Below, one piece after another: positions 37,195 through 45,304 of a stretch of 64,000 bases of DNA. The stretch is from the NCBI RefSeq assembly GCF_947487805.1, contig NZ_CANKXW010000011.1, positions 62,001 to 126,000 on the forward strand. The letters run 5' to 3'. The translations under genes and the position numbers were made by a program. The notes under the pieces were generated by a model. That model did no database searches, was not told the DNA's origin, and saw only the letters and a list, made by a program, of their open reading frames with translations. The stretch is from an uncultured Tateyamaria sp. (lineage in GTDB: Bacteria > Pseudomonadota > Alphaproteobacteria > Rhodobacterales > Rhodobacteraceae). Each line of letters opens with the position of its first letter. The stretch's first letter is position 1.

Positions 37195-38163
37195 ATGTCA
37201 TCAATCGACGGTGCGCCGGAACAGGCGCTGAACTGGGTGCAGGCGGGGCAGGGTGCCGCGCTGGCCACGGTGGTGCAGACATGGGGCAGCGCGCCGCGCC
37301 GTGCGGGCGCGCAGCTGGTGGTGTCGGGCACGGGCGAGATGATGGGCTCGGTCTCGGGCGGCTGCGTCGAGGGGGCCGTGGTCATCGAGGCGATGGATGC
37401 GCTCGAGGATGGGGCGCCGCGGCTGTTGGAATATGGGGTCAGCGATGATGACGCCTTTGCCGTCGGGCTGGCCTGCGGCGGCACGATCAAGGTGCTGGTG
37501 GAGCCGGTGGGCGCGGCGATGCCTCTGGCGATGCTGGAGGATCTGGTGGCCGCGCGGGCCGCGCGGCGGCCTGCGGCCTATGTGGTCGATGTGCAAAGCT
37601 GGGACCGCCGTCTGGACCATGACGGCCACGCAGCACGGTTTGCCGCGGACCGCAGCGGCGTCGAAGAGGACGGGCGGACCTTTGTGGCCATCCACAATCC
37701 GCCCTTGCGGCTGGCGATTGTGGGCGCTGTGCACATCGCGCAGGCGCTGGTACCCATGGCGCGGATTGCGGGTTTTGATCCGGTGGTGATTGATCCGCGC
37801 GCAGCCTTTGGCGCGCAGGCGCGCTTTCCCGGTGAGACAGTGATCAATGACTGGCCCGACGAGGCGCTGGCGCAGGTGGGGCTGGATACCCGTACGGCGC
37901 TGGTTCTGCTGACGCACGACCCCAAGCTGGACGACCCGGCGCTGCATCTGGGACTCAGGTCCGGCGCGTTTTATATCGGGGCGCTGGGATCGACACGCAC
38001 CCATGCCAAACGGCGCGAAAGGCTTGAGGCGGCGGGGTTCGGCGCGGGGGATATCGCGCGGATCAAGGGCCCGGTGGGCCTTGATATCGGCGCGGCCAGC
38101 CCGTCGGAAATTGCGGTGTCGATCCTAGCGCAGATGATCCAGACGCTGCGGCGGCCCGCATGA
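37195..38163 (+). CDS. XdhC/CoxI-family molybdenum hydroxylase maturation protein
   Basis: A 322-residue XdhC-family protein. The N-terminal XdhC/CoxI domain carries TVVQTWGSAPRRAGAQLVV and GSVSGGCVEGAVV, including the conserved Cys; the C-terminal Rossmann domain has AIVGAVHIAQALVPMA and GSTRTHAKRRERL. XdhC proteins bind and sulfurylate or insert the Mo cofactor into hydroxylases, and the coxS-L-M genes follow. GGAGG precedes the ATG. The stop overlaps the next gene (ATGA). Confidence 0.92.
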   Translation: MSSIDGAPEQALNWVQAGQGAALATVVQTWGSAPRRAGAQLVVSGTGEMMGSVSGGCVEGAVVIEAMDALEDGAPRLLEYGVSDDDAFAVGLACGGTIKVLVEPVGAAMPLAMLEDLVAARAARRPAAYVVDVQSWDRRLDHDGHAARFAADRSGVEEDGRTFVAIHNPPLRLAIVGAVHIAQALVPMARIAGFDPVVIDPRAAFGAQARFPGETVINDWPDEALAQVGLDTRTALVLLTHDPKLDDPALHLGLRSGAFYIGALGSTRTHAKRRERLEAAGFGAGDIARIKGPVGLDIGAASPSEIAVSILAQMIQTLRRPA

Positions 38164-39155
38164 TCTTTGGACCGGTCCCGGCGGCGGAGGCCGAGGGCGC
38201 GATCCTTGCCCATTCCATGCCCGGCCGCACGGCCCGCGTGCCCAAGGGAACGGTGCTGGGACCTGCGCAGGTGCGGGACCTGCGCGCCGCAGGGCACGAG
38301 ACCCTTGTGGTGGCGCGGCTGGAGCCCGGCGATGTCGAGGAAAACCGCGCCGCGGAGGCGCTGGCCCGTGCCATTGTGCCTGATCCGGGTGGGCAGGGCC
38401 TGCGGATCGCGGGTGCGGGTGCGGGGCGCGTGAACCTCTATGCCACCGGACCGGGGGTGGCGTGCGTCGATGCGGCCCGCGTGGCGGGGATCAACGGGGT
38501 GGATCCGATGATCACGCTGGCCACCGTGGCCCCGTTTCACCGGGTCGAGGCGGGCACCATGGTCGCCACGATCAAGATCATCGCCTATGGCGTGGCGGCG
38601 GCAGACCTGGACCGGGCCTGTGCCCAGGCGGCAGGCGCACTGCGCATCGCAGCCCCCACGGTCACCAGCGCGCGGCTGATCGAAAGCCGGGTGGGCGGGC
38701 AGGTGCCGCCCGCAAAGGGGCGCGACGCCATGGCCGGGCGGCTGGACCGGTTGGGCGTGACGCTTGGCCCGCGCTGCGTTGTGGCCCATCAAACGCGCGC
38801 GCTGGCGGATGCCATCGCGGCCACGACCGAGGATGTGGTGCTGATCCTGACGGCCTCGGCCACCTCGGACACGCGCGACGTGGCGCCGCAAGCCCTGCGC
38901 GCCGCAGGCGGAACCGTCACCGCCTTTGGCATGCCGGTCGATCCGGGCAACCTGTTGTTTTTCGGCGCGGTGTCGGGCAAGCCGGTGATCGGATTGCCGG
39001 GCTGCGCGCGGTCGCCCGCGCTGAACGGGGCGGACTGGGTGCTCGAACGGCTGATCTGCGGGATCCCGCTTTCGGCATCCGACATCGCGGCCATGGGGGT
39101 GGGCGGCCTGCTCAAGGAAATCCCGACCCGCCCGCGCCCGCGCCACGCACCTTAA
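38160..39155 (+). CDS. Molybdopterin-binding (MoCF-type) protein
   Basis: A 331-residue protein with a MoeA/MogA-like molybdopterin-binding domain in the C-terminal half (VVLILTASATSDTRDVAPQALRAAGG, then GNLLFFGAVSGKPVIGLPGCARS). The N-terminal part binds a beta-rich domain reminiscent of MoeA-like proteins. Probably handles Mo cofactor for the neighbouring hydroxylase: CMP or copper/sulfur modification are possible roles, none shown by sequence. It overlaps xdhC by four bases and precedes coxS by 109 bp. Confidence 0.87.
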   Translation: MIFGPVPAAEAEGAILAHSMPGRTARVPKGTVLGPAQVRDLRAAGHETLVVARLEPGDVEENRAAEALARAIVPDPGGQGLRIAGAGAGRVNLYATGPGVACVDAARVAGINGVDPMITLATVAPFHRVEAGTMVATIKIIAYGVAAADLDRACAQAAGALRIAAPTVTSARLIESRVGGQVPPAKGRDAMAGRLDRLGVTLGPRCVVAHQTRALADAIAATTEDVVLILTASATSDTRDVAPQALRAAGGTVTAFGMPVDPGNLLFFGAVSGKPVIGLPGCARSPALNGADWVLERLICGIPLSASDIAAMGVGGLLKEIPTRPRPRHAP

Positions 39156-39264
39156 ACGCCTGCATGATCTTGCGAAATCGGCGGATGGGCAAAGATTTCT
39201 GTTCTCAACTGCAGGTCTGCATGCTTAACTCGGGTCAAACAAGAATGCCAAAAGGGAGGATGCC

Positions 39265-39750
39265 ATGGCACAGGTCACCATGACCGTGAACGGAAAAGCT
39301 GCGTCTGGCGAGATTGAGGGGCGCACGTTGCTGTCGTCTTTCCTGCGAGACCAGTTGAAACTGACCGGCACACATGTGGGATGCGACACCTCGCAATGCG
39401 GGGCCTGCGTGGTCCACGTGGACGGTGTCGCGGTCAAAAGCTGCACGATGCTGGCGGCCGAGGCCGATGGCGCGGATGTCGCCACGATCGAAGGGCAGGC
39501 CAATGCGGACGGATCGCTCAACGTGATCCAACAGGCGTTTCAGGACCACCACGGGCTGCAATGCGGATTTTGCACGCCGGGCATGGTGATGTCGGCGGCG
39601 GCGCTGCTCAAGGACAACCCGAAACCGTCCGAAAGCGACGTGCGGGAATATCTCGAAGGCAATATCTGCCGCTGCACCGGATACCACAATATCGTCAAGG
39701 CGATCATGGCCGCATCCGGTCAGGACGTCGGCGCGATCGCGGCGGAATAG
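39265..39750 (+). CDS. coxS: CO-dehydrogenase-like small subunit, 2x[2Fe-2S]
   Basis: A 161-residue iron-sulfur subunit of a molybdenum hydroxylase. Eight cluster Cys are all present: plant-type cluster C40, C45, C48, C60 ([10 protein letters not shown]...C) and the second cluster C100, C103, C135, C137 (CGFC...CRC). It passes electrons from the Mo centre to FAD. It is first in the S-L-M order, typical of form II enzymes. A hairpin repeat element separates it from coxL. Confidence 0.95.
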   Translation: MAQVTMTVNGKAASGEIEGRTLLSSFLRDQLKLTGTHVGCDTSQCGACVVHVDGVAVKSCTMLAAEADGADVATIEGQANADGSLNVIQQAFQDHHGLQCGFCTPGMVMSAAALLKDNPKPSESDVREYLEGNICRCTGYHNIVKAIMAASGQDVGAIAAE

Positions 39751-39774
39751 GCCCGCGTTCAAGTGAGAACAGAC

Positions 39775-39828
39775 GGGGGGCCAGCCCCCCGCACCCCCCG
39801 GGATATTTTTGGCCGAAAGAAGATCGGG
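39775..39828 (+). repeat. Hairpin-plus-tail repeat element between coxS and coxL
   Basis: A perfect 7-bp stem (GGGGGGC-CA-GCCCCCC, 39775-39790) followed by a tail at 39794-39828 with CCCCCCGGGATATTT and GAAAGAAGATC. The tail closely matches the one at 60981-61015. It lies in the coxS-coxL gap, where it could affect transcript stability or relative expression. Confidence 0.65.
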
Positions 39829-39887
39829 CGACGGGCGGGAAAACAAGGCGGGGCACACCCCGTGTCGCGACATCAGGGAGGAATGAC

Positions 39888-42251
39888 ATGCCAAAAGACG
39901 GAGGCATCGGCGCCAGCAGCAAGCGGCGCGAGGACGTACGGTTTCTGACAGGGGCCGGCAATTACACTGACGACATCAACATCCACGGGCAGGCGCATGT
40001 GTTCTTTCTGCGCTCTGACATTGCCCATGGCACCATCACCAGCGTCGACACCAGTGCCGCCGAAGCCATGCCCGGCGTGGTCAAGGTCTTTACCGGCGCG
40101 GATTTCGAGGGCGTGGGCTCCATTCCTTGCGGCTGGCAAGTGACCGACAGGCACGGCGATCCGATGCAGGAACCGGCGCACCCCGTGCTGGCGCAGGGCA
40201 AGGTGCGCCATGTGGGTGAACCCATCGCCGCCGTGGTCGCCGAGACCCTGGCCGAGGCCCGTGACGCCGCCGAGGCGATCTCCGTGGACATTGCCGAACT
40301 GCCCGCCGTTGTGAACATGAAGGACGCGCTCAAGGACGGGGCGACCAAGGTGCATGACGATCTGACGAGCAACCTCTGCTACGACTGGGGCTTTGTCGAG
40401 GAAAACAAGGACGCCGTGAACAAGGCCTTTGACGAGGCGGCACACGTCACCTCGCTGGAGCTGGTCAACAACCGCCTTGTCGCCAACCCGATGGAGCCGC
40501 GTGTCGCCGTGGGCGAGTATGCCCGCGGCACGGATGAGCACACGCTTTATACCACGTCGCAGAACCCGCATGTGATCCGTCTGTTGATGGGCGCGTTTGT
40601 TCTGGGCATCCCGGAGCACAAGTTGCGCGTCGTGGCCCCCGATGTGGGCGGCGGGTTCGGCACCAAGATCTTCCACTATCAGGAAGAAGCGTTTTGCACC
40701 TTTGCGGCCAAGGCCTGCAACCGTCCGGTCAAGTGGACCTCGTCCCGCTCCGAGGCGTTCATCTCGGACGCCCATGGGCGCGACCACGTGACCAAGATCG
40801 AACTGGCGCTGGATGCGGACAACAATTTTACCGCGATCCGTACGGAAACCCATGCCAACATGGGGGCCTATCTGTCGACCTTTGCGCCCTCCGTGCCCAC
40901 ATGGCTGCACGGCACGCTGATGGCGGGGAACTACAAGACCCCGCTGATCTATGTGAACGTCAAGGCGGTGTTCACCAACACTGTGCCGGTGGACGCCTAT
41001 CGCGGGGCAGGCCGCCCCGAGGCGACGTTCCAGTTGGAGCGTGTGGTGGACAAGGCCGCGCGCGAGCTGGGTGTTGATCCTATCGCGCTGCGTCGCCAGA
41101 ATTTCATCACCGAATTCCCCTATGCCACGCCCGTGGCGGTCGAATATGACACCGGGGATTACCACGCGACAATGGACAAGCTCGAAGAGATGGGCGATTT
41201 CGCCGGTTTCGCCGCGCGCCGTGCCGAAAGCGAGAAAAACGGCAAGCTGCGGGGCTTGGGCGTGAACTGCTATATTGAGGCCTGCGGCATCGCGCCGTCG
41301 AACCTCGTGGGGCAGCTGGGCGCGCGGGCTGGCTTGTATGAAAGTGCCACCGTGCGGGTGAATGCCACTGGCGGCCTTGTCGTGATGACCGGGTCGCATT
41401 CCCACGGGCAGGGGCACGAGACGTCCTTTGCGCAAGTGGTGGCCGAGATGATCGGTATTGATGAGAGCATGATCGAGATCGTGCATGGCGACACGTCGAA
41501 GGTGCCGATGGGCATGGGGACCTATGGCTCGCGGTCGATTGCGGTCGGCGGCTCGGCCATGGTCCGTGCGACGGAAAAGATCATCAACAAGGCCAAAAAG
41601 ATCGCCTCGCACCTGCTCGAAGCCTCAGAGACGGATATCGAGCTGAAGGACGGCGCGTTCTCGGTTGCGGGCACGGACAAGTCCGTGGCCTGGGGGGATG
41701 TGACCCTCGCCGCTTACGTGCCGCACAACTATCCGCTCGAGGATATCGAGCCGGGGCTGGAAGAGACGGCCTTCTATGATCCGTCGAATTTCACATACCC
41801 GTCAGGGGCTTACGCCTGTGAAGTTGAAGTGGATCCCGACACCGGCAAGGTCAGTATCGAACGCTTTGCGGCCGCAGATGACTTTGGCAACATCATCAAT
41901 CCGATGATTGTGACGGGTCAGGTCCATGGCGGTCTGGCGCAGGGGATCGGGCAGGCGCTGCTCGAGAACTGTGCCTATGACGAGAACGGCCAGTTGCTGA
42001 GCGCGTCCTACATGGACTATGCGATGCCGCGTGCCGATGACCTGCCGATGTTCTCGGTGGATCATTCCTGCCAGACGCCGTGCACCCACAACCCGCTTGG
42101 GGTCAAGGGCTGCGGCGAGGCGGGTGCTATCGGGTCGCCCCCTGCGGTGGTGAATGCGGTGGTCGATGCGCTGCAATCGGCGGGCAAGGACGTGACCCAT
42201 GTGGACATGCCCCTGTCGCCGGATCGTGTCTGGGCGGCGATGAACGGCTGA
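39888..42251 (+). CDS. coxL: Form II CO-dehydrogenase-like large subunit (Mo-binding)
   Basis: A 787-residue catalytic subunit of the xanthine oxidase/CO dehydrogenase family that binds molybdopterin cytosine dinucleotide. The active-site loop is AYRGAGR (370-376), which marks form II (BMS-type), not the AYXCSFR loop of form I true CO dehydrogenase. The catalytic Glu is E744 in GCGEAGAIG. Other Mo-cofactor regions: GGGFGTK, GSHSHGQGHET and TYGSRSIAVGGSA. The natural substrate is therefore open; CO is possible but not shown. Strong GGGAGGA site before the ATG at 39888. Confidence 0.95.
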   Translation: MPKDGGIGASSKRREDVRFLTGAGNYTDDINIHGQAHVFFLRSDIAHGTITSVDTSAAEAMPGVVKVFTGADFEGVGSIPCGWQVTDRHGDPMQEPAHPVLAQGKVRHVGEPIAAVVAETLAEARDAAEAISVDIAELPAVVNMKDALKDGATKVHDDLTSNLCYDWGFVEENKDAVNKAFDEAAHVTSLELVNNRLVANPMEPRVAVGEYARGTDEHTLYTTSQNPHVIRLLMGAFVLGIPEHKLRVVAPDVGGGFGTKIFHYQEEAFCTFAAKACNRPVKWTSSRSEAFISDAHGRDHVTKIELALDADNNFTAIRTETHANMGAYLSTFAPSVPTWLHGTLMAGNYKTPLIYVNVKAVFTNTVPVDAYRGAGRPEATFQLERVVDKAARELGVDPIALRRQNFITEFPYATPVAVEYDTGDYHATMDKLEEMGDFAGFAARRAESEKNGKLRGLGVNCYIEACGIAPSNLVGQLGARAGLYESATVRVNATGGLVVMTGSHSHGQGHETSFAQVVAEMIGIDESMIEIVHGDTSKVPMGMGTYGSRSIAVGGSAMVRATEKIINKAKKIASHLLEASETDIELKDGAFSVAGTDKSVAWGDVTLAAYVPHNYPLEDIEPGLEETAFYDPSNFTYPSGAYACEVEVDPDTGKVSIERFAAADDFGNIINPMIVTGQVHGGLAQGIGQALLENCAYDENGQLLSASYMDYAMPRADDLPMFSVDHSCQTPCTHNPLGVKGCGEAGAIGSPPAVVNAVVDALQSAGKDVTHVDMPLSPDRVWAAMNG

Positions 42252-42266
42252 ATGGAAAGGGCAGGA

Positions 42267-42316
42267 CCGGGGGCCAGCCCCCGGACCCCCGGAGTTTATT
42301 TGGCAAGATGACAAGG
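42267..42316 (+). repeat. Hairpin-plus-tail repeat element between coxL and coxM
   Basis: A perfect 8-bp stem (CCGGGGGC-CA-GCCCCCGG, 42267-42284) followed by a weaker copy of the tail (CCCCCGGAGTTTATTTGGC). Same layout as the element between coxS and coxL. Confidence 0.55.
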
Positions 42317-42345
42317 ATCATGTTGCCGAGAAGAAGGACCTGAAG

Positions 42346-43134
42346 ATGTATAACTTCGAATTTGCAAAACCCAGTTCAGTTGCGGATGCAGTTGCGGCAC
42401 TGGGAGAAGAGGACGCACAGGCGCTGGGCGGCGGGCAGACCCTGATCCCCACGCTCAAGCAGCGGCTGGCGAGCCCGACAAAACTGGTGAGCCTCAAGGG
42501 CATTTCCGAGATGCAGGGTGTGTGCACCGGCGACGACGGTGCGCTGTGTATCGGTGGGGCCACGTGCCATGCCACCGTGGCAGCAGAGGCTGGGGCCTAC
42601 CCGGCGCTGGCATCCACGGCGGCCCATATCGGGGATCCGGCGGTGCGCAACCGTGGGACCATCGGCGGCAGCCTCGCCAACAATGACCCCTCCGCCTGCT
42701 ATCCCGCGGCTGCACTTGCGTCGGGTGCCACCATTGTCACCAACAGCCGCGAGATTGCAGCCGACGACTATTTCCAGGGCATGTTCACCACCGCGCTGGA
42801 CGAGGGCGAAATCATCACCGAGGTCCGGTTCCCGGTTCCGGAAAAGGCGAACTACCAGAAGTTCGTGCAACCCGCCTCGCGCTTTGCGCTGGTGGGGGTC
42901 TATGTGGCGAAATTCGCAGATGGCGTGCGCGTGGCGATCACCGGGGCCAGCAATGACGGCGTATTCCGCTGGGCCGAGGCTGAGGCGGCGCTGTCCGCTA
43001 ACTTCTCTGCGGATGCCATCGACGGATTGTCCCTGAGCGGCGATGACATGATCAGCGATCTGCATGGCACCGACGCCTACCGGGCACATCTGTGCGCGGT
43101 GATGACCAAACGGGCGGTTGCGGCAGCGGCGTGA
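42346..43134 (+). CDS. coxM: CO-dehydrogenase-like medium subunit, FAD-binding
   Basis: A 262-residue FAD subunit of the molybdenum hydroxylase. FAD motifs are present: ALGGGQTLIPTLKQRL (about 28-42) and NRGTIGGSLANNDPSA (about 104-119). It transfers electrons from the CoxS clusters to the acceptor. Last of the S-L-M set. The stop overlaps a small downstream gene by GTGA. Confidence 0.94.
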   Translation: MYNFEFAKPSSVADAVAALGEEDAQALGGGQTLIPTLKQRLASPTKLVSLKGISEMQGVCTGDDGALCIGGATCHATVAAEAGAYPALASTAAHIGDPAVRNRGTIGGSLANNDPSACYPAAALASGATIVTNSREIAADDYFQGMFTTALDEGEIITEVRFPVPEKANYQKFVQPASRFALVGVYVAKFADGVRVAITGASNDGVFRWAEAEAALSANFSADAIDGLSLSGDDMISDLHGTDAYRAHLCAVMTKRAVAAAA

Positions 43135-43403
43135 TCGGGTCCGTGACATATCTGTGGAAGGGCTGCCTGATGGCGGCCCTTTTGTTTTTCGGGGGGCCGT
43201 TGGCTGCAAAGGACAAGGACCCGCCTCGCGCCGATGTCGTGGCCTGTGTCCGCGCCGTCGACGACTTGGAAGATATCATACGCGGTCCGATGCAAAGCCA
43301 TTGTTTGGTGATTGCTGGGAATTTTTGCGAACAGCCCCAAAGTGGGCCCATCCTCGCTTGTCTGGACCGAATGACCGAAGATATGAGGAAATTTGTTGCC
43401 TGA
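43131..43403 (+). CDS. Small exported Cys-rich protein, possibly truncated LprI-like
   Basis: A 90-residue reading frame starting at a GTG that overlaps the coxM stop (GTGA). It has a signal-peptide-like start (WKGCLMAALLFFGGPLAAKD) and four later Cys (CVRAVDD, SHCLV, NFCEQ, ACLDRMTED) in a spacing that recalls LprI/DUF1311 secreted proteins, but the usual C-terminal half with its Trp/Cys block is absent. Downstream sequence to 43621 is lower in GC, so it may be the remnant of a longer gene. Real expression is uncertain. Confidence 0.45.
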   Translation: MIGSVTYLWKGCLMAALLFFGGPLAAKDKDPPRADVVACVRAVDDLEDIIRGPMQSHCLVIAGNFCEQPQSGPILACLDRMTEDMRKFVA

Positions 43404-43621
43404 TCGGTGCCTTTGCTGCCGGACGACGTTGAGGTCATGGATTTTCAATCTGCTGGGATCAAACGCCGCTTGGACGGGTTGCGAATGCCTGGCGATAGCT
43501 TGGCGCATTGCACAAAACAACACAGCAAGACCTTCGACATCACTGTTTGCAGAGGAGCAGCAGCTTTTGGAGACGTGTTGACAGCGTTCTCGCTTGCCCG
43601 ACATTTCGGTGTCGACTTGCC
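43404..43621. other. Gene-poor, lower-GC interval, possible gene remnant
   Basis: No convincing gene. All three rightward frames carry short open stretches; the frame of the preceding small gene stays open for 73 codons after its stop. The interval is visibly less GC-rich than its flanks and may hold the decayed 3' half of the upstream gene. Confidence 0.35.
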
Positions 43622-44371
43622 CTAGATCGACCCCGCTTCGACCATGAAGTTATTGGCCGTACACATCGCGCTGTCGTCCGACGCCAGCCACAGCACCATC
43701 CGCGCCACATAGACGGGGTCGATCAGGTCGGGCAGGCATTGCCGCGCGCGGTGCGCCTCCAGCGCCTCTGGCGTGGCCCACAGTTCCTTCTGCCGGTCCG
43801 TCATGATCCAGCCCGGCACAACCGTGTTCACCCGGATGCGGTGGTTGCCCAGATCGCGGGCCATGGTGCGGGTCAGGCCGTGCACCGCCGCCTTGGCCGT
43901 CGTGTAGGCCGGGAAACCGCCGCCCGCTTCCCACCAGGAATTCGAGCCGAGATTGACGATCGATCCGCCGCCGGCATCCATCATGCCCGGTGCCACCGCC
44001 TGAATGGCAAAGAACATGTGGCGCAGGTTCGTCTGCATCCGCTCGTCCCAGTATTCCGGCGTCACCTCGCGCCAGTCATGGCGGTCGTCGCGCGCGGCAT
44101 TGTTGACCAGAACGGTGAAGGGGCCGACCTTTTCGGCCAGCGTGGCAATGGCGGCGCGCGTGGCCTCGATATCGCGCAGATCGCACAGGGCGTGGGCCGC
44201 ACCCGTCACCGCGCTCACCTCTGCCGAGGCATCCGCGTCCCGGTCCAGAAATCCAACCCGTGCACCTTGCTCGGCAAAGGCCTCGACCGTCAGTCGCCCA
44301 ATGCCCGAGGCCCCGCCGGTGATCAGGACTGATGCGCCATCAAGGCTGGGATATTTGGCGAATGCGGGCAT
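43622..44371 (-). CDS. SDR family oxidoreductase
   Basis: A 249-residue classical SDR. Seen: TGGASGIG (19-26), NNAA instead of the usual NNAG, and the catalytic YTTAK with a Ser upstream in IVNLGSNSWWE. Related SDRs act on sugars such as arabinose, xylose or galactose, but substrate is not readable here. A likely soluble, NAD(P)-dependent enzyme. It is monocistronic; infC lies 180 bp upstream on the same strand behind a terminator. Confidence 0.88.
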   Translation of the reverse strand: MPAFAKYPSLDGASVLITGGASGIGRLTVEAFAEQGARVGFLDRDADASAEVSAVTGAAHALCDLRDIEATRAAIATLAEKVGPFTVLVNNAARDDRHDWREVTPEYWDERMQTNLRHMFFAIQAVAPGMMDAGGGSIVNLGSNSWWEAGGGFPAYTTAKAAVHGLTRTMARDLGNHRIRVNTVVPGWIMTDRQKELWATPEALEAHRARQCLPDLIDPVYVARMVLWLASDDSAMCTANNFMVEAGSI

Positions 44372-44506
44372 GGGACCTCCAAAAGAGCTGTGAGCGGTAA
44401 CAGTCTCTTATTCTAGCGCACCAGACGCGCCGTCAAGGCCGCCCGACGAACGCCGTATACGGATCACGGCGTCGTCATGTGCCAGGGGATGAACCGGGCA
44501 ACAACA

Positions 44507-44532
44507 AAGGGCGCTGCAATTGCAACGCCCTT
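44507..44532 (-). terminator. Terminator of infC
   Basis: Read leftward, an 11-bp stem with one G-U pair (AAGGGCGTTGC/GCAGCGCCCTT, AATT loop) followed by TGTTGTTG, 19 bp past the infC stop. Confidence 0.7.
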
Positions 44533-44551
44533 GGATCACGGAGTATTTGCG

Positions 44552-45103
44552 TTACCCCTTGGCGGGCAGCGGGCCGATCAGCATGACCATCTGGCGACCT
44601 TCCATCTTGGGAAAGTTCTCGACCTTGCCGTGTTCCTTGGTGTCCTCGGCCACCCGTTCCAACAGCTCGCGGCCAAGGTTCTGGTGCGCCATCTCGCGCC
44701 CCCGGAACCGCAGCGTCACCTTTACCTTGTCGCCGTTTTCAAGGAACTTGAACACGTTGCGCATCTTGACATCATAGTCATTGGTGTCGGTATTGGGCCG
44801 GAACTTGACCTCTTTGATCTCGATGATCTTCTGTTTCTTGCGGGCTTCGCTCTCGCGCTTTTGCTGTTCATACTTGAACTTGCCGAAATCCATGATCTTG
44901 CACACGGGCGGATTGGCGTTTGGCGAAATTTCCACCAGGTCCAGTCCGGCCTCGTCGGCCATGTCCATGGCGCGGGCGGGGGACACAACGCCGACATTTT
45001 CGCCGTCGGCGCCAATCAGGCGGATTTCTGGGGCACGGATCTTGTCATTGACGCGCGGGCCGGTGTCACGTTGAGGCGGCGCGTTGTGGGGTCTGCGAGC
45101 GAT
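44552..45103 (-). CDS. infC: Translation initiation factor IF-3, apparent AUC start
   Basis: IF-3 binds the 30S subunit and checks initiator tRNA and start codon. The body is complete: [58 protein letters not shown]. No ATG, GTG or TTG lies near the family N-terminus. Instead an ATC codon (45101-45103) stands seven bases after AAGGAC and just before [12 protein letters not shown], giving 183 residues. Rare start codons are known for infC (AUU in E. coli), where they allow autoregulation by IF-3. The in-frame TTG at 45142 lacks a good site and is judged less likely. Confidence 0.93.
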   Translation of the reverse strand: MARRPHNAPPQRDTGPRVNDKIRAPEIRLIGADGENVGVVSPARAMDMADEAGLDLVEISPNANPPVCKIMDFGKFKYEQQKRESEARKKQKIIEIKEVKFRPNTDTNDYDVKMRNVFKFLENGDKVKVTLRFRGREMAHQNLGRELLERVAEDTKEHGKVENFPKMEGRQMVMLIGPLPAKG

Positions 45104-45304
45104 GGTGGTTGTCCTTGGATCATTTCCGGAAATTGAGGCCAAAACCTAGCCCTAGACCGCGCCGTCTTCAACCCTCGAAATCGGCCATACTGCGCCGAAA
45201 TCGCGGATTTTCCCCCTTGCACCTTTTGTTTCCGACGCGCATCTGACCCCTTGGAACTCATCACGCGCTCTGTGCGTTGGTCCGACATAAAAGGGGACAT
45301 CAAA

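Noticed and set aside
39888-42251. True (form I) CO dehydrogenase large subunit
   Set aside because: The loop is AYRGAGR, not AYXCSFR, and the gene order is S-L-M, both marks of form II.
45104-45142. TTG start for infC
   Set aside because: No ribosome binding site at the right distance and an N-terminus unlike the family; ATC at 45103 fits better, though not proven.
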